64,000 nt of DNA from Mollicutes bacterium (lineage in GTDB: Bacteria; Bacillota_I; Bacilli_A; Izemoplasmatales; Izemoplasmataceae), in assembly GCA_003554025.1 (NCBI GenBank), contig PWFC01000020.1:1-64000 (forward strand), written 5' to 3'. The position numbers and the translations under genes are program-made. Positions 33,959 to 43,428 of the stretch are shown here, in pieces; position 1 is the first letter of the stretch; each line of letters starts with the position of its first letter. Under the pieces are notes generated by a model. It had not been told where the DNA came from. It did no database searches and was given only the letters and a program-made list of their open reading frames with translations.

Positions 33959-33969
33959 TATAATATAAT
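33959..33969 (+). promoter_or_regulatory. Overlapping -10 elements upstream of the ABC-FtsX genes
   Basis: TATAATATAAT contains two overlapping TATAAT boxes (33959-33964 and 33964-33969). They overlap the 3' end of an AGGAGGT sequence (33953-33959), which therefore is probably not transcribed. Transcription would begin near 33971-33976, giving a short leader before the ATG at 33993. Confidence 0.45.
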
Positions 33970-33992
33970 CATGAATGATGGGAAGTGATGCT

Positions 33993-36230
33993 ATGATTCG
34001 TTTGGAAAACGTATCAAAATACTATCACCAAAACGGAGGAGTCACCAGAGCGTTGGACCGAATCAACGTGTCGTTCCGTCGAGGGGAGTTTGTGGTCATC
34101 ACCGGTGAAAGCGGCAGCGGAAAGAGCACGTTCTTAAACGTCGTAAGCGGCCTTGACCGCTACGAATCCGGTGAGATGTACATAGACGGGAAAGAAACGT
34201 CTTATTATGGCGTCTCCGATTTTGAAGATTATCGGCGCGACAACGTCGCCTTCATTTTTCAGGATTACAACATCATCGACGCTTACACCGTATACGAAAA
34301 CATCGATGTGGCGCTGATGATTGGCGGTTTGAGCAAAACCGAGCGCAAACAAAAGATCCGCGCCATCATCGACCGCGTTGGGCTCACGCCTCAAATTCAT
34401 CAGAAGACCTCGAAATTATCGGGCGGCGAGAAGCAACGCGTCGCCATCGCGAGAGCGCTTGCCAAGGACGCGCCTTTGATTGTGGCCGACGAACCTACGG
34501 GAAATCTCGACAAAAAGACAAGCCAGAAAATCTTGGAACTATTGAAAGAACTCAGTGAAGACAAACTCGTCTTGCTTGTCTCGCACAGCTATGAAGTGGC
34601 CAAGGGGTACGCCAGCCGCCACATTCGTCTTTTTGACGGGAGAATCATAGAGGATAAAGTTTTTGAACGAAAACCCACCCACGAGTCTTTGGGACGAAAA
34701 GTCACCGAAAAGGTCTTTTTGTCCGTCAAATCCTTGCTTGCGATTTCAGCGCAGAACTTAAAGGCGATGCCCAAACGGACGTTGTTCGTGTTCGCTTTGA
34801 GCCTGCTTATCGTCCTTTCCTTCGCGTTCACTTACGGGTCTTACGTCGAACAAGTGCATGCACGCTCCCCAAGTTGGCATCCCCATTTCAACAACACCAC
34901 CGAAAGCCGGATTGTCGTCAGCAAAGCCGGCGGTGAAGCGATTACCGCGTCCGAGTTGGAAGATTTCCGCAATATACGCGGTGTGCAAGCGGTCCTCCCT
35001 TACGACACCATTTTGGACCAACGTTTCAGCATGTACACCGAAGACGATCGTTTCGGCGGTCCGACTCCCGGATATTTTCGCCAAACCAGCATCAATCACG
35101 CCTCCATGCTTCGAAGCCGGGATTTGCTTGACGGGCGTTTGCCCGAAAACGCAAACGAGGTTGTCGTCAACGAGTATATGCATCGCTTCGCCGACGCCGA
35201 TTCTTTGGAGACGATTCGGATAAATTTCGAACCGTGGCGCTACCAATACACGGAAAACACCGACCTTGAATCTTTTGATGTCGTAGGAACGGTTTCCGAC
35301 CCCGCCACCGCACGCCACAGCAGCGTTGTGTATTACCACGCGTCGTTTTTCGAACGCGACCGTGTCAAAACCGCGGCCATGAAGCCTTATCACAACCTAC
35401 GCATGTCCCATGAAACGCAAGAAAGCTGGTTGTACGAGTTTGAGTTGTTTATGGAAAGCGTGGTAGAACCCGGAAAAATTGAAGTCAGCCACTATTTTTT
35501 GCAAGACAAGTTTCCCGCTCTCGATGAAGAGGATTTGATCGGCAAAACCTTTACAATCAAAACCGAGGACGCCTTGACGGGAGAAGCCTACAGCATCGAT
35601 GTGGAAGTGTCAAACGTTTATGGTATGGACGAACAAGCGGCCCGTTCGCTCGTTACGATTCATCCCGATACGCTTTACGGTTTGTTTGAAGACATCGAAA
35701 TTCACCAGGTTTCTTTGATTGTCTTCGACCGTTTCACCGCCAACAACGTCATGGAAGAGATTGACGATGAGCGTTATGGCGTAGTGTATCCCGCCGAATA
35801 CGAAAGCGAGTTCAACCAAATATTCCGCATCATAGGCCAAATCATGCAAGGCATCGCTTCCATCGCGCTATTGGTGGTTCTTTACTTCCTTGCCTTTTTG
35901 GCGCTTCGCAACGTCATGCAAGCCCGCACCAAAGACTTTGTCATCTTGCGAAGCCTCGGGGCGAAACAAAAAGACATTCACCGCATCAGCGTCTTAGAGA
36001 TGAGTATGGTCATGCTTTTCGCGTTGGCGGTGGTGTTTGCGCTGATGCATATAAACAGCGCGTATCCCACGCCGATACCGGATTATATTTCTTACTTCAG
36101 CGTTTCCAACTATCTGATGATGATTGGCGCCTTGCTTGCACTTTCGGTGTTCTTGGCGCTCAGGTTCAACCAAAAGATCTACGCGAAAAGCGTAACCAAA
36201 GCGTTCAAGGACGTTGGTGATGCCCAATGA
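33993..36230 (+). CDS. ABC transporter with ATPase fused to FtsX/MacB-like permease (first of pair)
   Basis: The 745-residue protein joins a LolD/MacB-type ATPase (about 1-225) to an FtsX-like permease. ATPase motifs are GESGSGKST, Q-loop FIFQDYNIID, signature LSGGEKQRVAIARAL, Walker [15 protein letters not shown] and H-loop VSHSYE. A first membrane helix at about 262-283 is followed by a large extracellular domain (about 285-610) and three C-terminal helices (about 615-730). GGAAGTG supports the ATG at 33993; an ATG 18 bases earlier is possible. Its last four bases overlap the second fusion gene, so the two probably form a heterodimer. MacB-type pumps act on peptides, lipoproteins or antibiotics; the substrate here is unknown. 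Confidence 0.87.
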   Translation: MIRLENVSKYYHQNGGVTRALDRINVSFRRGEFVVITGESGSGKSTFLNVVSGLDRYESGEMYIDGKETSYYGVSDFEDYRRDNVAFIFQDYNIIDAYTVYENIDVALMIGGLSKTERKQKIRAIIDRVGLTPQIHQKTSKLSGGEKQRVAIARALAKDAPLIVADEPTGNLDKKTSQKILELLKELSEDKLVLLVSHSYEVAKGYASRHIRLFDGRIIEDKVFERKPTHESLGRKVTEKVFLSVKSLLAISAQNLKAMPKRTLFVFALSLLIVLSFAFTYGSYVEQVHARSPSWHPHFNNTTESRIVVSKAGGEAITASELEDFRNIRGVQAVLPYDTILDQRFSMYTEDDRFGGPTPGYFRQTSINHASMLRSRDLLDGRLPENANEVVVNEYMHRFADADSLETIRINFEPWRYQYTENTDLESFDVVGTVSDPATARHSSVVYYHASFFERDRVKTAAMKPYHNLRMSHETQESWLYEFELFMESVVEPGKIEVSHYFLQDKFPALDEEDLIGKTFTIKTEDALTGEAYSIDVEVSNVYGMDEQAARSLVTIHPDTLYGLFEDIEIHQVSLIVFDRFTANNVMEEIDDERYGVVYPAEYESEFNQIFRIIGQIMQGIASIALLVVLYFLAFLALRNVMQARTKDFVILRSLGAKQKDIHRISVLEMSMVMLFALAVVFALMHINSAYPTPIPDYISYFSVSNYLMMIGALLALSVFLALRFNQKIYAKSVTKAFKDVGDAQ

Positions 36231-38689
36231 TTTCTGTTAAAAACCTGCGAAAAACCTACAATAAGCGCAAACGGAACGAACGCCGCGTTTTGGACCATGT
36301 CACCTTGGATTTCCCCAGCAAAGGCCTGGTGATGATTCTCGGGGATTCGGGCAGCGGCAAAACGACGCTTCTAAACGTCATGGGCGGCATGGACGCCGCC
36401 GACCAAGGCAGCGTCTCCATCGGAGAGAAGGTGTTCTCGCGGTATTCGCCCGCAAGGATCGATTTGATCCGCAACGAATCGATCGGCACCGTTTTTCAGC
36501 ATTACTATTTGTTGCCGCACGAGACCGTCTATCAAAACATTCGCCTGACTCTTCATATGATCGGTCTCAGCGACGAACAGGAAATCAACGCCCGTATCAA
36601 TTATCTTTTGGACCTTGTCAACATGCGCCATTACAAAATGCGCCGCGCCAACCAGCTCTCCGGCGGCCAGCAACAACGCATCGCCATCGTGCGCGCTCTA
36701 GCCAAAGACCCCGATGTCATCTTGGCCGATGAACCGACCGGAAACTTAGACAGCCGCAACACGCTTGAGATTATGAAAATACTCAAGACCATCTCCAAAG
36801 ACAAACTGGTCGTGATGGTCACCCACGAGCAAAATCTTGCCAAACACTACGCCGATGCTATCGTCGAAATCGAAGACGGCAAGATATTGACGCACACCGA
36901 AAACGGCGCGCCCACGCATCTCGATGAACGCTTCGAACACGACATCTATTTGGGCGACTTGCAAAAAATCGGCGGAAGCGACACCGAAAAGACCGCCATC
37001 GAAGCCTACGCCGACGAATCCTTGGACAAAACCCTAAAGGTTCGCTTGATAGTGAAAAACAACACCCTCTACCTAGACTATGACAAAAACACATTCCAAA
37101 CCGTTCACCATCTTGACGAACAATCCGAAATCAGCGTGCACGAAGGACGCCGGGCAGAAGAAGCCGCACCCGAGAAAAAAGAGAGAACGTTCGACTACGC
37201 AAAACGCTTTCCGATCGACACAAAAAAAAGCCGTTCGGTCTTTCGTTTCAAACACCTCTTTGCCCGCGCCTTTGCGAAAATCCGCGAAAGCTCCCGTCTT
37301 TCGAAGCTTTTATACGCCGGGTTCGCCTTTGGCGCCGCGCTTTTTGCCTTCGCCCTATATATACTCGCAAACATTGTCGTAATCGACGACTCCGAATTCT
37401 TGGAACATCCGAAAACCACGTTCACCATCACCGATGGCGCCCACGAAACCTATGAAGATTTCGCCGCCGCCTATTCGCACTCCGCAATCGACGGCATGAA
37501 CCTGCTTGCCGAAAAACGCGTAAGACTCGTGCTTCCGAATTTCTACCAGACGCCAAAAACCGTGGATTTTGTCAAACACGTCGCTCCGCTCGAACTGGCG
37601 GATGAAGAAGACTTGTTCGCCGGACGTTTTCCCGAGGAATCCGGCGAAATGCTCATGACAAAAACGTTGGCCGAGGAGATTGTCGAAAACGATTATTACC
37701 GGGCGATGGGGCTGACATCCTACGCGCGGCTTGTGAACATCGCGTTCGCCACAAACGTAACACGGGCCGGCGATCAACATCCTGAAGAAGAATACGGACA
37801 ACCCGTGTTACCCGATGAATTGCCGTTCAATTTCCGCATTGTCGGCATCGTTGAGGACAAGGCGTCGATGTTTTACGCGGACGAACGGATGATCGGATTC
37901 TTGCTTTCCGACGATTTGGCGCCCGTTTCGTTTTTTGACGACGTCGAAGGCTTTGAAGTCTTGCAAGGCACAACGCCGCTTGCCGAAAACGAAGTCATGA
38001 TTCCTCACCAAGAAGGTATCGACCCAATCGGCGAAGACCGGCTCATTCACGATAGAGACTTTGAAATCGTGGGCACCTACCGAATCGAAGGCGTCGACAT
38101 CAACCGCTTGCTTTTAAGCGAAGAGGGATTGCTCGCGCATCATTACATAAGGACCCACGCAATCAACACCGAACGTTATGTCTACACCGATGCGCCAACG
38201 ATTCTTGCGGAATTTCTAAGTGAAGAAGGGGCGAACTACACGAATCTCTACGATGAAGCCCGCAACACCATAAGGCAAGAACGCGCCGCGGCGATGAGCG
38301 GACTTCTGGTCTTCGCATTCATCGTTCTTGCCGCGACGGCGCTCAGTTTCTATTTCATCATCCGTTCATCGATGATGAAGCGCATCTATGAAATTGGGGT
38401 GTATCGCTCGCTTGGGGTCAAACGAGCCGACGTTTTGAAACTTTTTGCCGTCGAAACGTTTTTGCTGACGACGATCAGTTCGCTGCTTGGCTTTTTGGCG
38501 ATGACGTATGCCCTTTTCCGCATTCAAAGAGAGGCCGCGGCCGTTATTGAGCTTTTCAGCGTCAGCGCCCCCCTTGCGCTTTTGGGCATCGGCATCCTTT
38601 ATTTCATCAATCTCTTTTTCGGACTTTTGCCCCTTTCGATGGTCCTTCGCAAAACACCGGCCCAAATCATGAGCGCCTACGACCTATAA
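36227..38689 (+). CDS. ABC transporter with ATPase fused to FtsX/MacB-like permease (second of pair)
   Basis: The 820-residue partner starts at an ATGA overlap with the first fusion gene. Its ATPase (about 1-225) has [25 protein letters not shown], signature [15 protein letters not shown], Walker [15 protein letters not shown] and TH. A cytosolic linker of about 120 charged residues separates it from the first membrane helix (about 363-385), which is longer than in the first protein. A large extracellular domain (about 390-690) precedes three C-terminal helices (about 690-810). The reading frame is complete. There is no dedicated plus-strand terminator; the hairpin at 38695-38717 lacks a T-run in this direction. 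Confidence 0.87.
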   Translation: MISVKNLRKTYNKRKRNERRVLDHVTLDFPSKGLVMILGDSGSGKTTLLNVMGGMDAADQGSVSIGEKVFSRYSPARIDLIRNESIGTVFQHYYLLPHETVYQNIRLTLHMIGLSDEQEINARINYLLDLVNMRHYKMRRANQLSGGQQQRIAIVRALAKDPDVILADEPTGNLDSRNTLEIMKILKTISKDKLVVMVTHEQNLAKHYADAIVEIEDGKILTHTENGAPTHLDERFEHDIYLGDLQKIGGSDTEKTAIEAYADESLDKTLKVRLIVKNNTLYLDYDKNTFQTVHHLDEQSEISVHEGRRAEEAAPEKKERTFDYAKRFPIDTKKSRSVFRFKHLFARAFAKIRESSRLSKLLYAGFAFGAALFAFALYILANIVVIDDSEFLEHPKTTFTITDGAHETYEDFAAAYSHSAIDGMNLLAEKRVRLVLPNFYQTPKTVDFVKHVAPLELADEEDLFAGRFPEESGEMLMTKTLAEEIVENDYYRAMGLTSYARLVNIAFATNVTRAGDQHPEEEYGQPVLPDELPFNFRIVGIVEDKASMFYADERMIGFLLSDDLAPVSFFDDVEGFEVLQGTTPLAENEVMIPHQEGIDPIGEDRLIHDRDFEIVGTYRIEGVDINRLLLSEEGLLAHHYIRTHAINTERYVYTDAPTILAEFLSEEGANYTNLYDEARNTIRQERAAAMSGLLVFAFIVLAATALSFYFIIRSSMMKRIYEIGVYRSLGVKRADVLKLFAVETFLLTTISSLLGFLAMTYALFRIQREAAAVIELFSVSAPLALLGIGILYFINLFFGLLPLSMVLRKTPAQIMSAYDL

Positions 38690-38717
38690 AAAAAATGATG
38701 CCGCGTCGCGGCATCAT
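38687..38717 (-). terminator. Terminator of the photolyase gene
   Basis: On the minus strand ATGATGCCGC (38717-38708) pairs with GCGGCATCAT (38704-38695), loop GAC, followed by T8. The photolyase stop codon lies inside the stem. On the plus strand it has no T-run. Confidence 0.88.
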
Positions 38718-40081
38718 AAATGTTTGGTGTAGGCGATGTATTTGTCCATATCGAACTTTCGCTTCAAGCCGTTTTTGGTCAATGGACGAAGCTTTCCGAA
38801 GATTTCCCGTTCCTGAAAGGCTCGGTCGTGGCGGCCGAAGCACCAAGCAACACCCGCGTATGAATTTGGGTCTCGTCCGTCTAAGAAATATTTGTTGTTG
38901 AGATACAAAATGGTTTCGTAGGCTTCTTTGTAATCGCGGCTCCACAATATGATTTGTTTTCCCCAATACATGCGCATGTAGTTGTGCATGTGCCCCGTTT
39001 CCATCATTTCTCTCATGGCGGCGTTGAAATAGGGGTCGTGCGTTTCGCCTTTTTCGTAATCGCGGAGAGTGTATAGATGTTCGCGCTTGTCGCCAACGTG
39101 CACGTTCATCGTTTCGTAAGCCCACGGATGCGTCATCGTCTCAAACCGGTCGTAGCCTTCAAGGTGCCAAACGAAATTGAACGAAAGCGTTCGGCGCACC
39201 AAGAGCTGTTCGATGAAGGCCTCCGCCGCATGCAAAGGCACTTCATTGTTTGCGATTTTCTCTTCGACGCGCTTGTAGATGGTCAGCAAAGAGATATGCC
39301 CGAAATGCAAATAGGGCGAAAGCTTGCTGTTGGCGTGTTTTCCGGGATCGTTGCTTTCGTGGTAGTTCTCAAGCTTTTCCTCTAAGAACCGTTCAAGTTG
39401 CTTTTGGGCTTCTTTTTCGCCGCCGTGGAAGTAATGGGTTTTGCGGACGGTTCGGTCGATATTTAGACGCTCGATGACATCTTCAAGCGGCATTTCCACA
39501 ACCTTCGGCTTTTGAAAAGAACGGATATTGAGCGGACGGATGATCGCCTCGTCTAAGAAATCGTCGACTTGTTTCATGATTTTCGGGCGGATGGTTCTGG
39601 CCGCGTATTCGAGTTTGTCGCTAATTTGTTCGAGCGGGACAATCAGTTCGGAATCGATTTCGACGGTGTAAAGAGAATGTTTTTCGGCCTCTTTGGCCAA
39701 TAAACGCCTCAACGTGCGCAAATGCCGCAAATAGGCCTTGTCCATGATGAACGCCGCGGCTTTTGGCAAATGGCTTTGAACGACCTCGAAAAACTCGCCG
39801 ATTTCAATTTGAAAATCCACGCCAATGCGCTTGAAAGAGCCCGATAAGGATTTCAGGCCTTCAAGCATGAAAGCGTAGTGGCGCTCGTTGGCGTCTTTGA
39901 AAGCTCTTGCGACGCAAAAGACGACCCTTAAAGGTTTGTTTGTGGCGTTGGCGGCTTCGATGGCGTAGGCCAAGGCGAAATTGTTCTCGACGCGTTGCGT
40001 GCTTTGCATCCAATAGAGTATGTATTCGCCGTCTTCTTTGAAGGGTTTTTTCACATGATGCTTCATGCGTGCTTCACTCAT
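38714..40081 (-). CDS. phr: Class II CPD photolyase
   Basis: The 455-residue flavoprotein repairs cyclobutane pyrimidine dimers with blue light. It is the class II type: the N-terminal YWMQSTQRVENNFALAYAIE, RHYAFMLEGLKSL, then the FAD-domain block GHMHNYMRMYWGKQIILWS and the end-signature YLNNKYFLDGRDPNSYAGVA followed by WCFGRHDRAF. Length is typical. Class II is the archaeal/eukaryotic-like branch and is less common in bacteria than class I. The ATG at 40081 follows AAGGAGAG. The start lies 28 bases from the divergent OLD-like gene, so their promoters must overlap coding sequence. Confidence 0.94.
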   Translation of the reverse strand: MSEARMKHHVKKPFKEDGEYILYWMQSTQRVENNFALAYAIEAANATNKPLRVVFCVARAFKDANERHYAFMLEGLKSLSGSFKRIGVDFQIEIGEFFEVVQSHLPKAAAFIMDKAYLRHLRTLRRLLAKEAEKHSLYTVEIDSELIVPLEQISDKLEYAARTIRPKIMKQVDDFLDEAIIRPLNIRSFQKPKVVEMPLEDVIERLNIDRTVRKTHYFHGGEKEAQKQLERFLEEKLENYHESNDPGKHANSKLSPYLHFGHISLLTIYKRVEEKIANNEVPLHAAEAFIEQLLVRRTLSFNFVWHLEGYDRFETMTHPWAYETMNVHVGDKREHLYTLRDYEKGETHDPYFNAAMREMMETGHMHNYMRMYWGKQIILWSRDYKEAYETILYLNNKYFLDGRDPNSYAGVAWCFGRHDRAFQEREIFGKLRPLTKNGLKRKFDMDKYIAYTKHL

Positions 40082-40109
40082 GGCATTCTCTCCTTAAAGG
40101 GGTGTTTCT

Positions 40110-41309
40110 ATGATAGACAGTGTGACGATTGAAAATTTCAAAGCGTTCAAAAATGAAACGTTGGTGCTTGGAAACCACACGCTTTTCATCGGCACGAACA
40201 ACAGCGGCAAAACGACGCTTTTAGAAGCGCTCGACGTTTTTTTCAACCATCGTCTCGACATAAAAGACGTCCGAAACAAAACCAAGCCGGTTGTCGTCGA
40301 ATGTTTGATCGATGAAAAGCGTTATCGTAAAGTCTTCGTTCCGCCTCATTACCATTTTGACGTTCGCGCATCCGAAGGGGATTTCGAAGATTTGATGGAC
40401 ATTCGATACTTGTACATGCCCAAAAAACCCGTTCGCCTCGAACATTTTTTCAATCAATGCTTCGCCCTTCATTATACGGCAGACAACAATCCAAATGCAA
40501 ATACGGTCTTGAAAAAATACGCGTTCTTTGAAAACGACGCCCGTCTAATTCACAAACACGAAACGTTCGTTTTTCGGGTCAAACTCCGAAACGTCCCTTC
40601 CGACAAAGAGAAAAAACGCTTGCGGGCGAAAATGTTAAAAGACGCCAGCGACGGATTGCGCATCTATTTGGGCGTCGACGAAATTGAACGCTCCCTCCCC
40701 TTTGAAACGTACCGAAACATTGTGGAAAAAGTCGAACAGGCGTTCATCGTCTCCAAGCAAAAAAGATTCATCAACGATTTTCCTTACACCTTTCATCCGC
40801 TTTACAAGACCGACATCCAAAAGGAGTTCCAAAACGTCACCGACCCTCTCCATAAAACCAAGAAAAAACCCTTCTTGCTTGTGGAGGGGAAATACGACGT
40901 GCCTTGGTTTGAAAGCGCCCTTGTGCATCTGGGAAAGTTCGAAGACTACCGCGTTCTTCCTTGCGGGGGTTCCGGGAACATCCAATTTGTCGAACGGCAA
41001 CTCAAAAAAGCCCGGTACAAAACCATCGCCATCACCGATGGCGACACAAACACCACCGATTACCGTTTGAAACGCGAAATCATCGAACTTTACGCCGATT
41101 ACGAGTTTGTCAACGCCAAATTCCGCGCCGGTTTCAAAAAGCAGCCCAAAACGAAACGAGATCTCTTCAAAGCGATTTCCGCACACGACGACGAAGTCAA
41201 ACGGGTTTTGGCAAGCTATCCTACCCACCATTTGCACAAAAGCCATCCCTTTGTCGAAGAAGTGGCCTCGATTTTGCAAACGGTTGAAAAAAAACACAAA
41301 TCTTTATAA
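40110..41309 (+). CDS. Reduced OLD-like protein: Walker A lobe plus TOPRIM domain
   Basis: The 399-residue protein starts like an OLD/RecF ATPase (VTIENFKAFKNETLVLGNHT, Walker A GTNNSGKTT at 28-36) and ends with a TOPRIM nuclease-type domain: Glu259 in LLVEGKYDVPWFES and Asp310/Asp312 in AITDGDTNTTDY. Between them I find no ABC signature motif or Walker B (DEPE-like), so the second ATPase lobe is missing or highly diverged; full OLD proteins are longer. The C-terminal 70 residues are basic and helical. It is adjacent to, and divergent from, a DNA photolyase gene. DNA repair or defence is a fair inference. The start follows AAAGGGGTG. Confidence 0.75.
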   Translation: MIDSVTIENFKAFKNETLVLGNHTLFIGTNNSGKTTLLEALDVFFNHRLDIKDVRNKTKPVVVECLIDEKRYRKVFVPPHYHFDVRASEGDFEDLMDIRYLYMPKKPVRLEHFFNQCFALHYTADNNPNANTVLKKYAFFENDARLIHKHETFVFRVKLRNVPSDKEKKRLRAKMLKDASDGLRIYLGVDEIERSLPFETYRNIVEKVEQAFIVSKQKRFINDFPYTFHPLYKTDIQKEFQNVTDPLHKTKKKPFLLVEGKYDVPWFESALVHLGKFEDYRVLPCGGSGNIQFVERQLKKARYKTIAITDGDTNTTDYRLKREIIELYADYEFVNAKFRAGFKKQPKTKRDLFKAISAHDDEVKRVLASYPTHHLHKSHPFVEEVASILQTVEKKHKSL

Positions 41310-41331
41310 AACGCCTGAAATCCTGTATAAT
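41303..41331 (+). promoter_or_regulatory. Promoter of the LOR-like gene
   Basis: TTTATA (41303-41308) and TATAAT (41326-41331) are spaced by 17 bases. The -35 overlaps the stop of the OLD-like gene. Confidence 0.7.
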
Positions 41332-41363
41332 GTCCTTAACACCCGTCTAAGGAGGTGAAGGGT

Positions 41364-41858
41364 GTGAAATTTTACATCAGCCCCACCCATTTCGCATCGC
41401 AACGAGAGTTTATCATTCGCGACGAGGACCAAAACAAGCTTTTCCGCATTAAAGGGCGCTTTTTGTTCAGCATGCGCTGGCTGAAGATGCGGGATATGAA
41501 CGACGCCTTCATCTATGGCGTCCGCAAACACTTCACACTCGGCTTCATCCGCCGCTACCACATCACCGACGACGAACGCAAGATTGTTGCGTCCATCAAA
41601 AGGACTTATGGCTTTTTGCGGCCGAAATTCACGGTGAGCGTAGCGGAAGACACATACCAAGTCGACGGTTCGCTCTACCAGCACCGTTTTGAAATCACAA
41701 AAGACGGCGAAACCTATGCGCGCATCTCGAAAAGCGTCTTTTCTTTCGGCGACGCCTTCGAAATCGAAGTCCTGCACGAAAGAAGCCCGTTGCTCTTTAT
41801 GTTCCTGATTGTGACGATCGACCAGTTCCTGCATGAACGCAAAAAGTTCTTCAAATAA
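41364..41858 (+). CDS. LURP-one-related (LOR/tubby-like) family protein
   Basis: The 164-residue protein fits the LOR/YxjI family, a tubby-C-terminal-like beta barrel: FYISPTHFASQREFIIRDED near the N-terminus, LFRIKGRFLFS, RRYHITDDERKIVASIKR, the central TYQVDGSLYQHRFEIT, and a hydrophobic C-terminal helix LLFMFLIVTIDQFLHERKKF typical of the buried tail of the fold. Function is unknown in bacteria. GTG at 41364 is seven bases from AAGGAGGT; an in-frame GTG at 41355 lies inside that site and is rejected. The next gene overlaps by 26 bases. Confidence 0.8.
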   Translation: MKFYISPTHFASQREFIIRDEDQNKLFRIKGRFLFSMRWLKMRDMNDAFIYGVRKHFTLGFIRRYHITDDERKIVASIKRTYGFLRPKFTVSVAEDTYQVDGSLYQHRFEITKDGETYARISKSVFSFGDAFEIEVLHERSPLLFMFLIVTIDQFLHERKKFFK

Positions 41859-42504
41859 TTGCATCGTCTGCAACGGGACGACGCATACGCTTCATGATTT
41901 TGAGATTCAAGCGACCTACCATGTGTGCGACGAGTGCGGTTTCACCCGCAAACGACCCGCCGATCAACCGGAAAAAGAAGAAGAAAAATCGTTGTACGAC
42001 ACGCATGTGAACACCTTTGAAAACAAAGGCTATGTGAACATGTTCGAACAGTTTTTGCAAGTCGCCGTCTTTCCGTTCAAACAAGGAGGGTCGGCGCTTG
42101 ATTTTGGCAGCGGACCCGGACCCGTCCTCTATGAGATGCTCCTTCGCTACGGGTATGACGCTGAACATTACGACCCTTTTTATAGACCGGATTCAAACGC
42201 CTTGCAAAAACGCTACGACCTCATCACTTCGACCGAAGTGTTCGAGCATCTTTCGGACCCGCTCTTTGAGACAAAAAGGCTATCACGCATGCTCAAAGAG
42301 GGCGGCGTCTTGTCCGTCATGACGTCGTTTCGCCCAAAACGGGACGAAGACTTTTTAAAGTGGTGGTACCGCCGCGACAAAACGCACATCGGATTCTTTA
42401 CGCCTCAAGCCATGAAGGCGCTTGTCAAAAACTTGCCTTTGAACATCGTCTACACCGACCGCGAAAAATACACGGTTTTCCAAAAAGGACGTGAACAAGG
42501 ATGA
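41833..42504 (+). CDS. Class I SAM-dependent methyltransferase with N-terminal zinc-finger-like motif
   Basis: The 223-residue protein has an N-terminal CxxC...CxxC pair (CIVC and CDEC, about residues 10-13 and 32-35) that could bind zinc, then a methyltransferase-23-type Rossmann domain. Motif I is ALDFGSGPGPVLYEM, the acidic loop is HYDPFYRPD, the post-motif is DLITSTEVFEHLSDP, and LSRMLKEGGVLSVMTSF follows. This layout is shared with methyltransferases acting on sugars or small molecules. The ATG at 41833 overlaps the LOR gene and has no ribosome site, so translation is probably coupled. Substrate unknown. Confidence 0.85.
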   Translation: MNAKSSSNNCIVCNGTTHTLHDFEIQATYHVCDECGFTRKRPADQPEKEEEKSLYDTHVNTFENKGYVNMFEQFLQVAVFPFKQGGSALDFGSGPGPVLYEMLLRYGYDAEHYDPFYRPDSNALQKRYDLITSTEVFEHLSDPLFETKRLSRMLKEGGVLSVMTSFRPKRDEDFLKWWYRRDKTHIGFFTPQAMKALVKNLPLNIVYTDREKYTVFQKGREQG

Positions 42505-43415
42505 AAATACATACACCCTATATAGAACATCAACGCTACCTAAAAGAACACATGCCCAATTCGATGGCCCTCACCGACGACAAATTGGAAGCGGACGTTT
42601 ACATCAACGGCAAATTCGACCCCGAAGACTACCACCCGGGATTAAAAGCGATCGTCATTCCCTTTACCGCGCATAATGGCATCGATTTGAAGACGGTGCG
42701 ACGCCACAAAATCAAACTGTTCAACACCGCCGTGCACGCGCCTTATGTGGCCGAACGCGCTATGCAGCTTACGCTTGCGCTTATGGGGAGGGTCGTCGAA
42801 TTTCATCGCCGCTTGCAAAAGGGCGACTGGATCAACCGCAACACCTTGGACCGTTTGCACTGGGCTTCCCTATATGGAAAACGAATCGGCATCTATGGCT
42901 ATGGACGCATTGGAAAAGCGTATAGAAAGTTGATCGAGCCTTTCGGATGCGAAATCGTCGTCATCGACCGTGGAAAGGATTACGATGGCGCAAAGACCGT
43001 CGACACCCTTGAAGCGCTCATCGAGGCTAGCGACGTCGTCATGATTGCCGCGCCGCTGACGAAAGAAACCGAAGGGGCTTTTGACGCCGAACTGCTCTCC
43101 ATCATGCGAGAAACATTCTTGATCAACGTCGCAAGGGGAAAGATTGTCGAAGAAAAGGCGTTGTACGAAGCACTAGAGAACCAAACCCTCGCCGGTTATG
43201 CAAGCGACGTTTGGTACCGCTATCCGAAAGAAAACGAGCGCATCTCCCCTTCGACGTATCCGATCGAACGTTTTGAAAACGTCGTTCTTTCGCCCCATTG
43301 CGGAAGCTTCACCAAAGACGCCCGCCGCAACATGCAAGAACACGTGTTGCGCATTCTCAAAGACATCGAAGCCGGCGATTGGAAAAACGCTTTGGATGTC
43401 GAGACTCTTCGCTAA
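42501..43415 (+). CDS. D-2-hydroxyacid dehydrogenase family protein
   Basis: The 304-residue NAD(P)-dependent oxidoreductase has the family Rossmann motif GIYGYGRIGKAYRKLIEPFG, the arginine of INVARGKIVEE and the catalytic His in VVLSPHCGSFTKDARRNM. The N-terminal catalytic half is short and lacks motifs that would identify the substrate; SerA-, LdhA- and formate-dehydrogenase-like members look similar. It starts at an ATGA overlap with the methyltransferase gene and ends 13 bases before the Fe-S protein gene, so all are one transcript. Confidence 0.87.
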   Translation: MKIHTPYIEHQRYLKEHMPNSMALTDDKLEADVYINGKFDPEDYHPGLKAIVIPFTAHNGIDLKTVRRHKIKLFNTAVHAPYVAERAMQLTLALMGRVVEFHRRLQKGDWINRNTLDRLHWASLYGKRIGIYGYGRIGKAYRKLIEPFGCEIVVIDRGKDYDGAKTVDTLEALIEASDVVMIAAPLTKETEGAFDAELLSIMRETFLINVARGKIVEEKALYEALENQTLAGYASDVWYRYPKENERISPSTYPIERFENVVLSPHCGSFTKDARRNMQEHVLRILKDIEAGDWKNALDVETLR

Positions 43416-43428
43416 AGGAGTTACGCCC

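Noticed and set aside
33971-33988. A possible leader peptide MNDGK before the ABC-FtsX genes
   Set aside because: The AGGAGGT that would serve it overlaps the likely -10 elements, so it is probably not in the mRNA.
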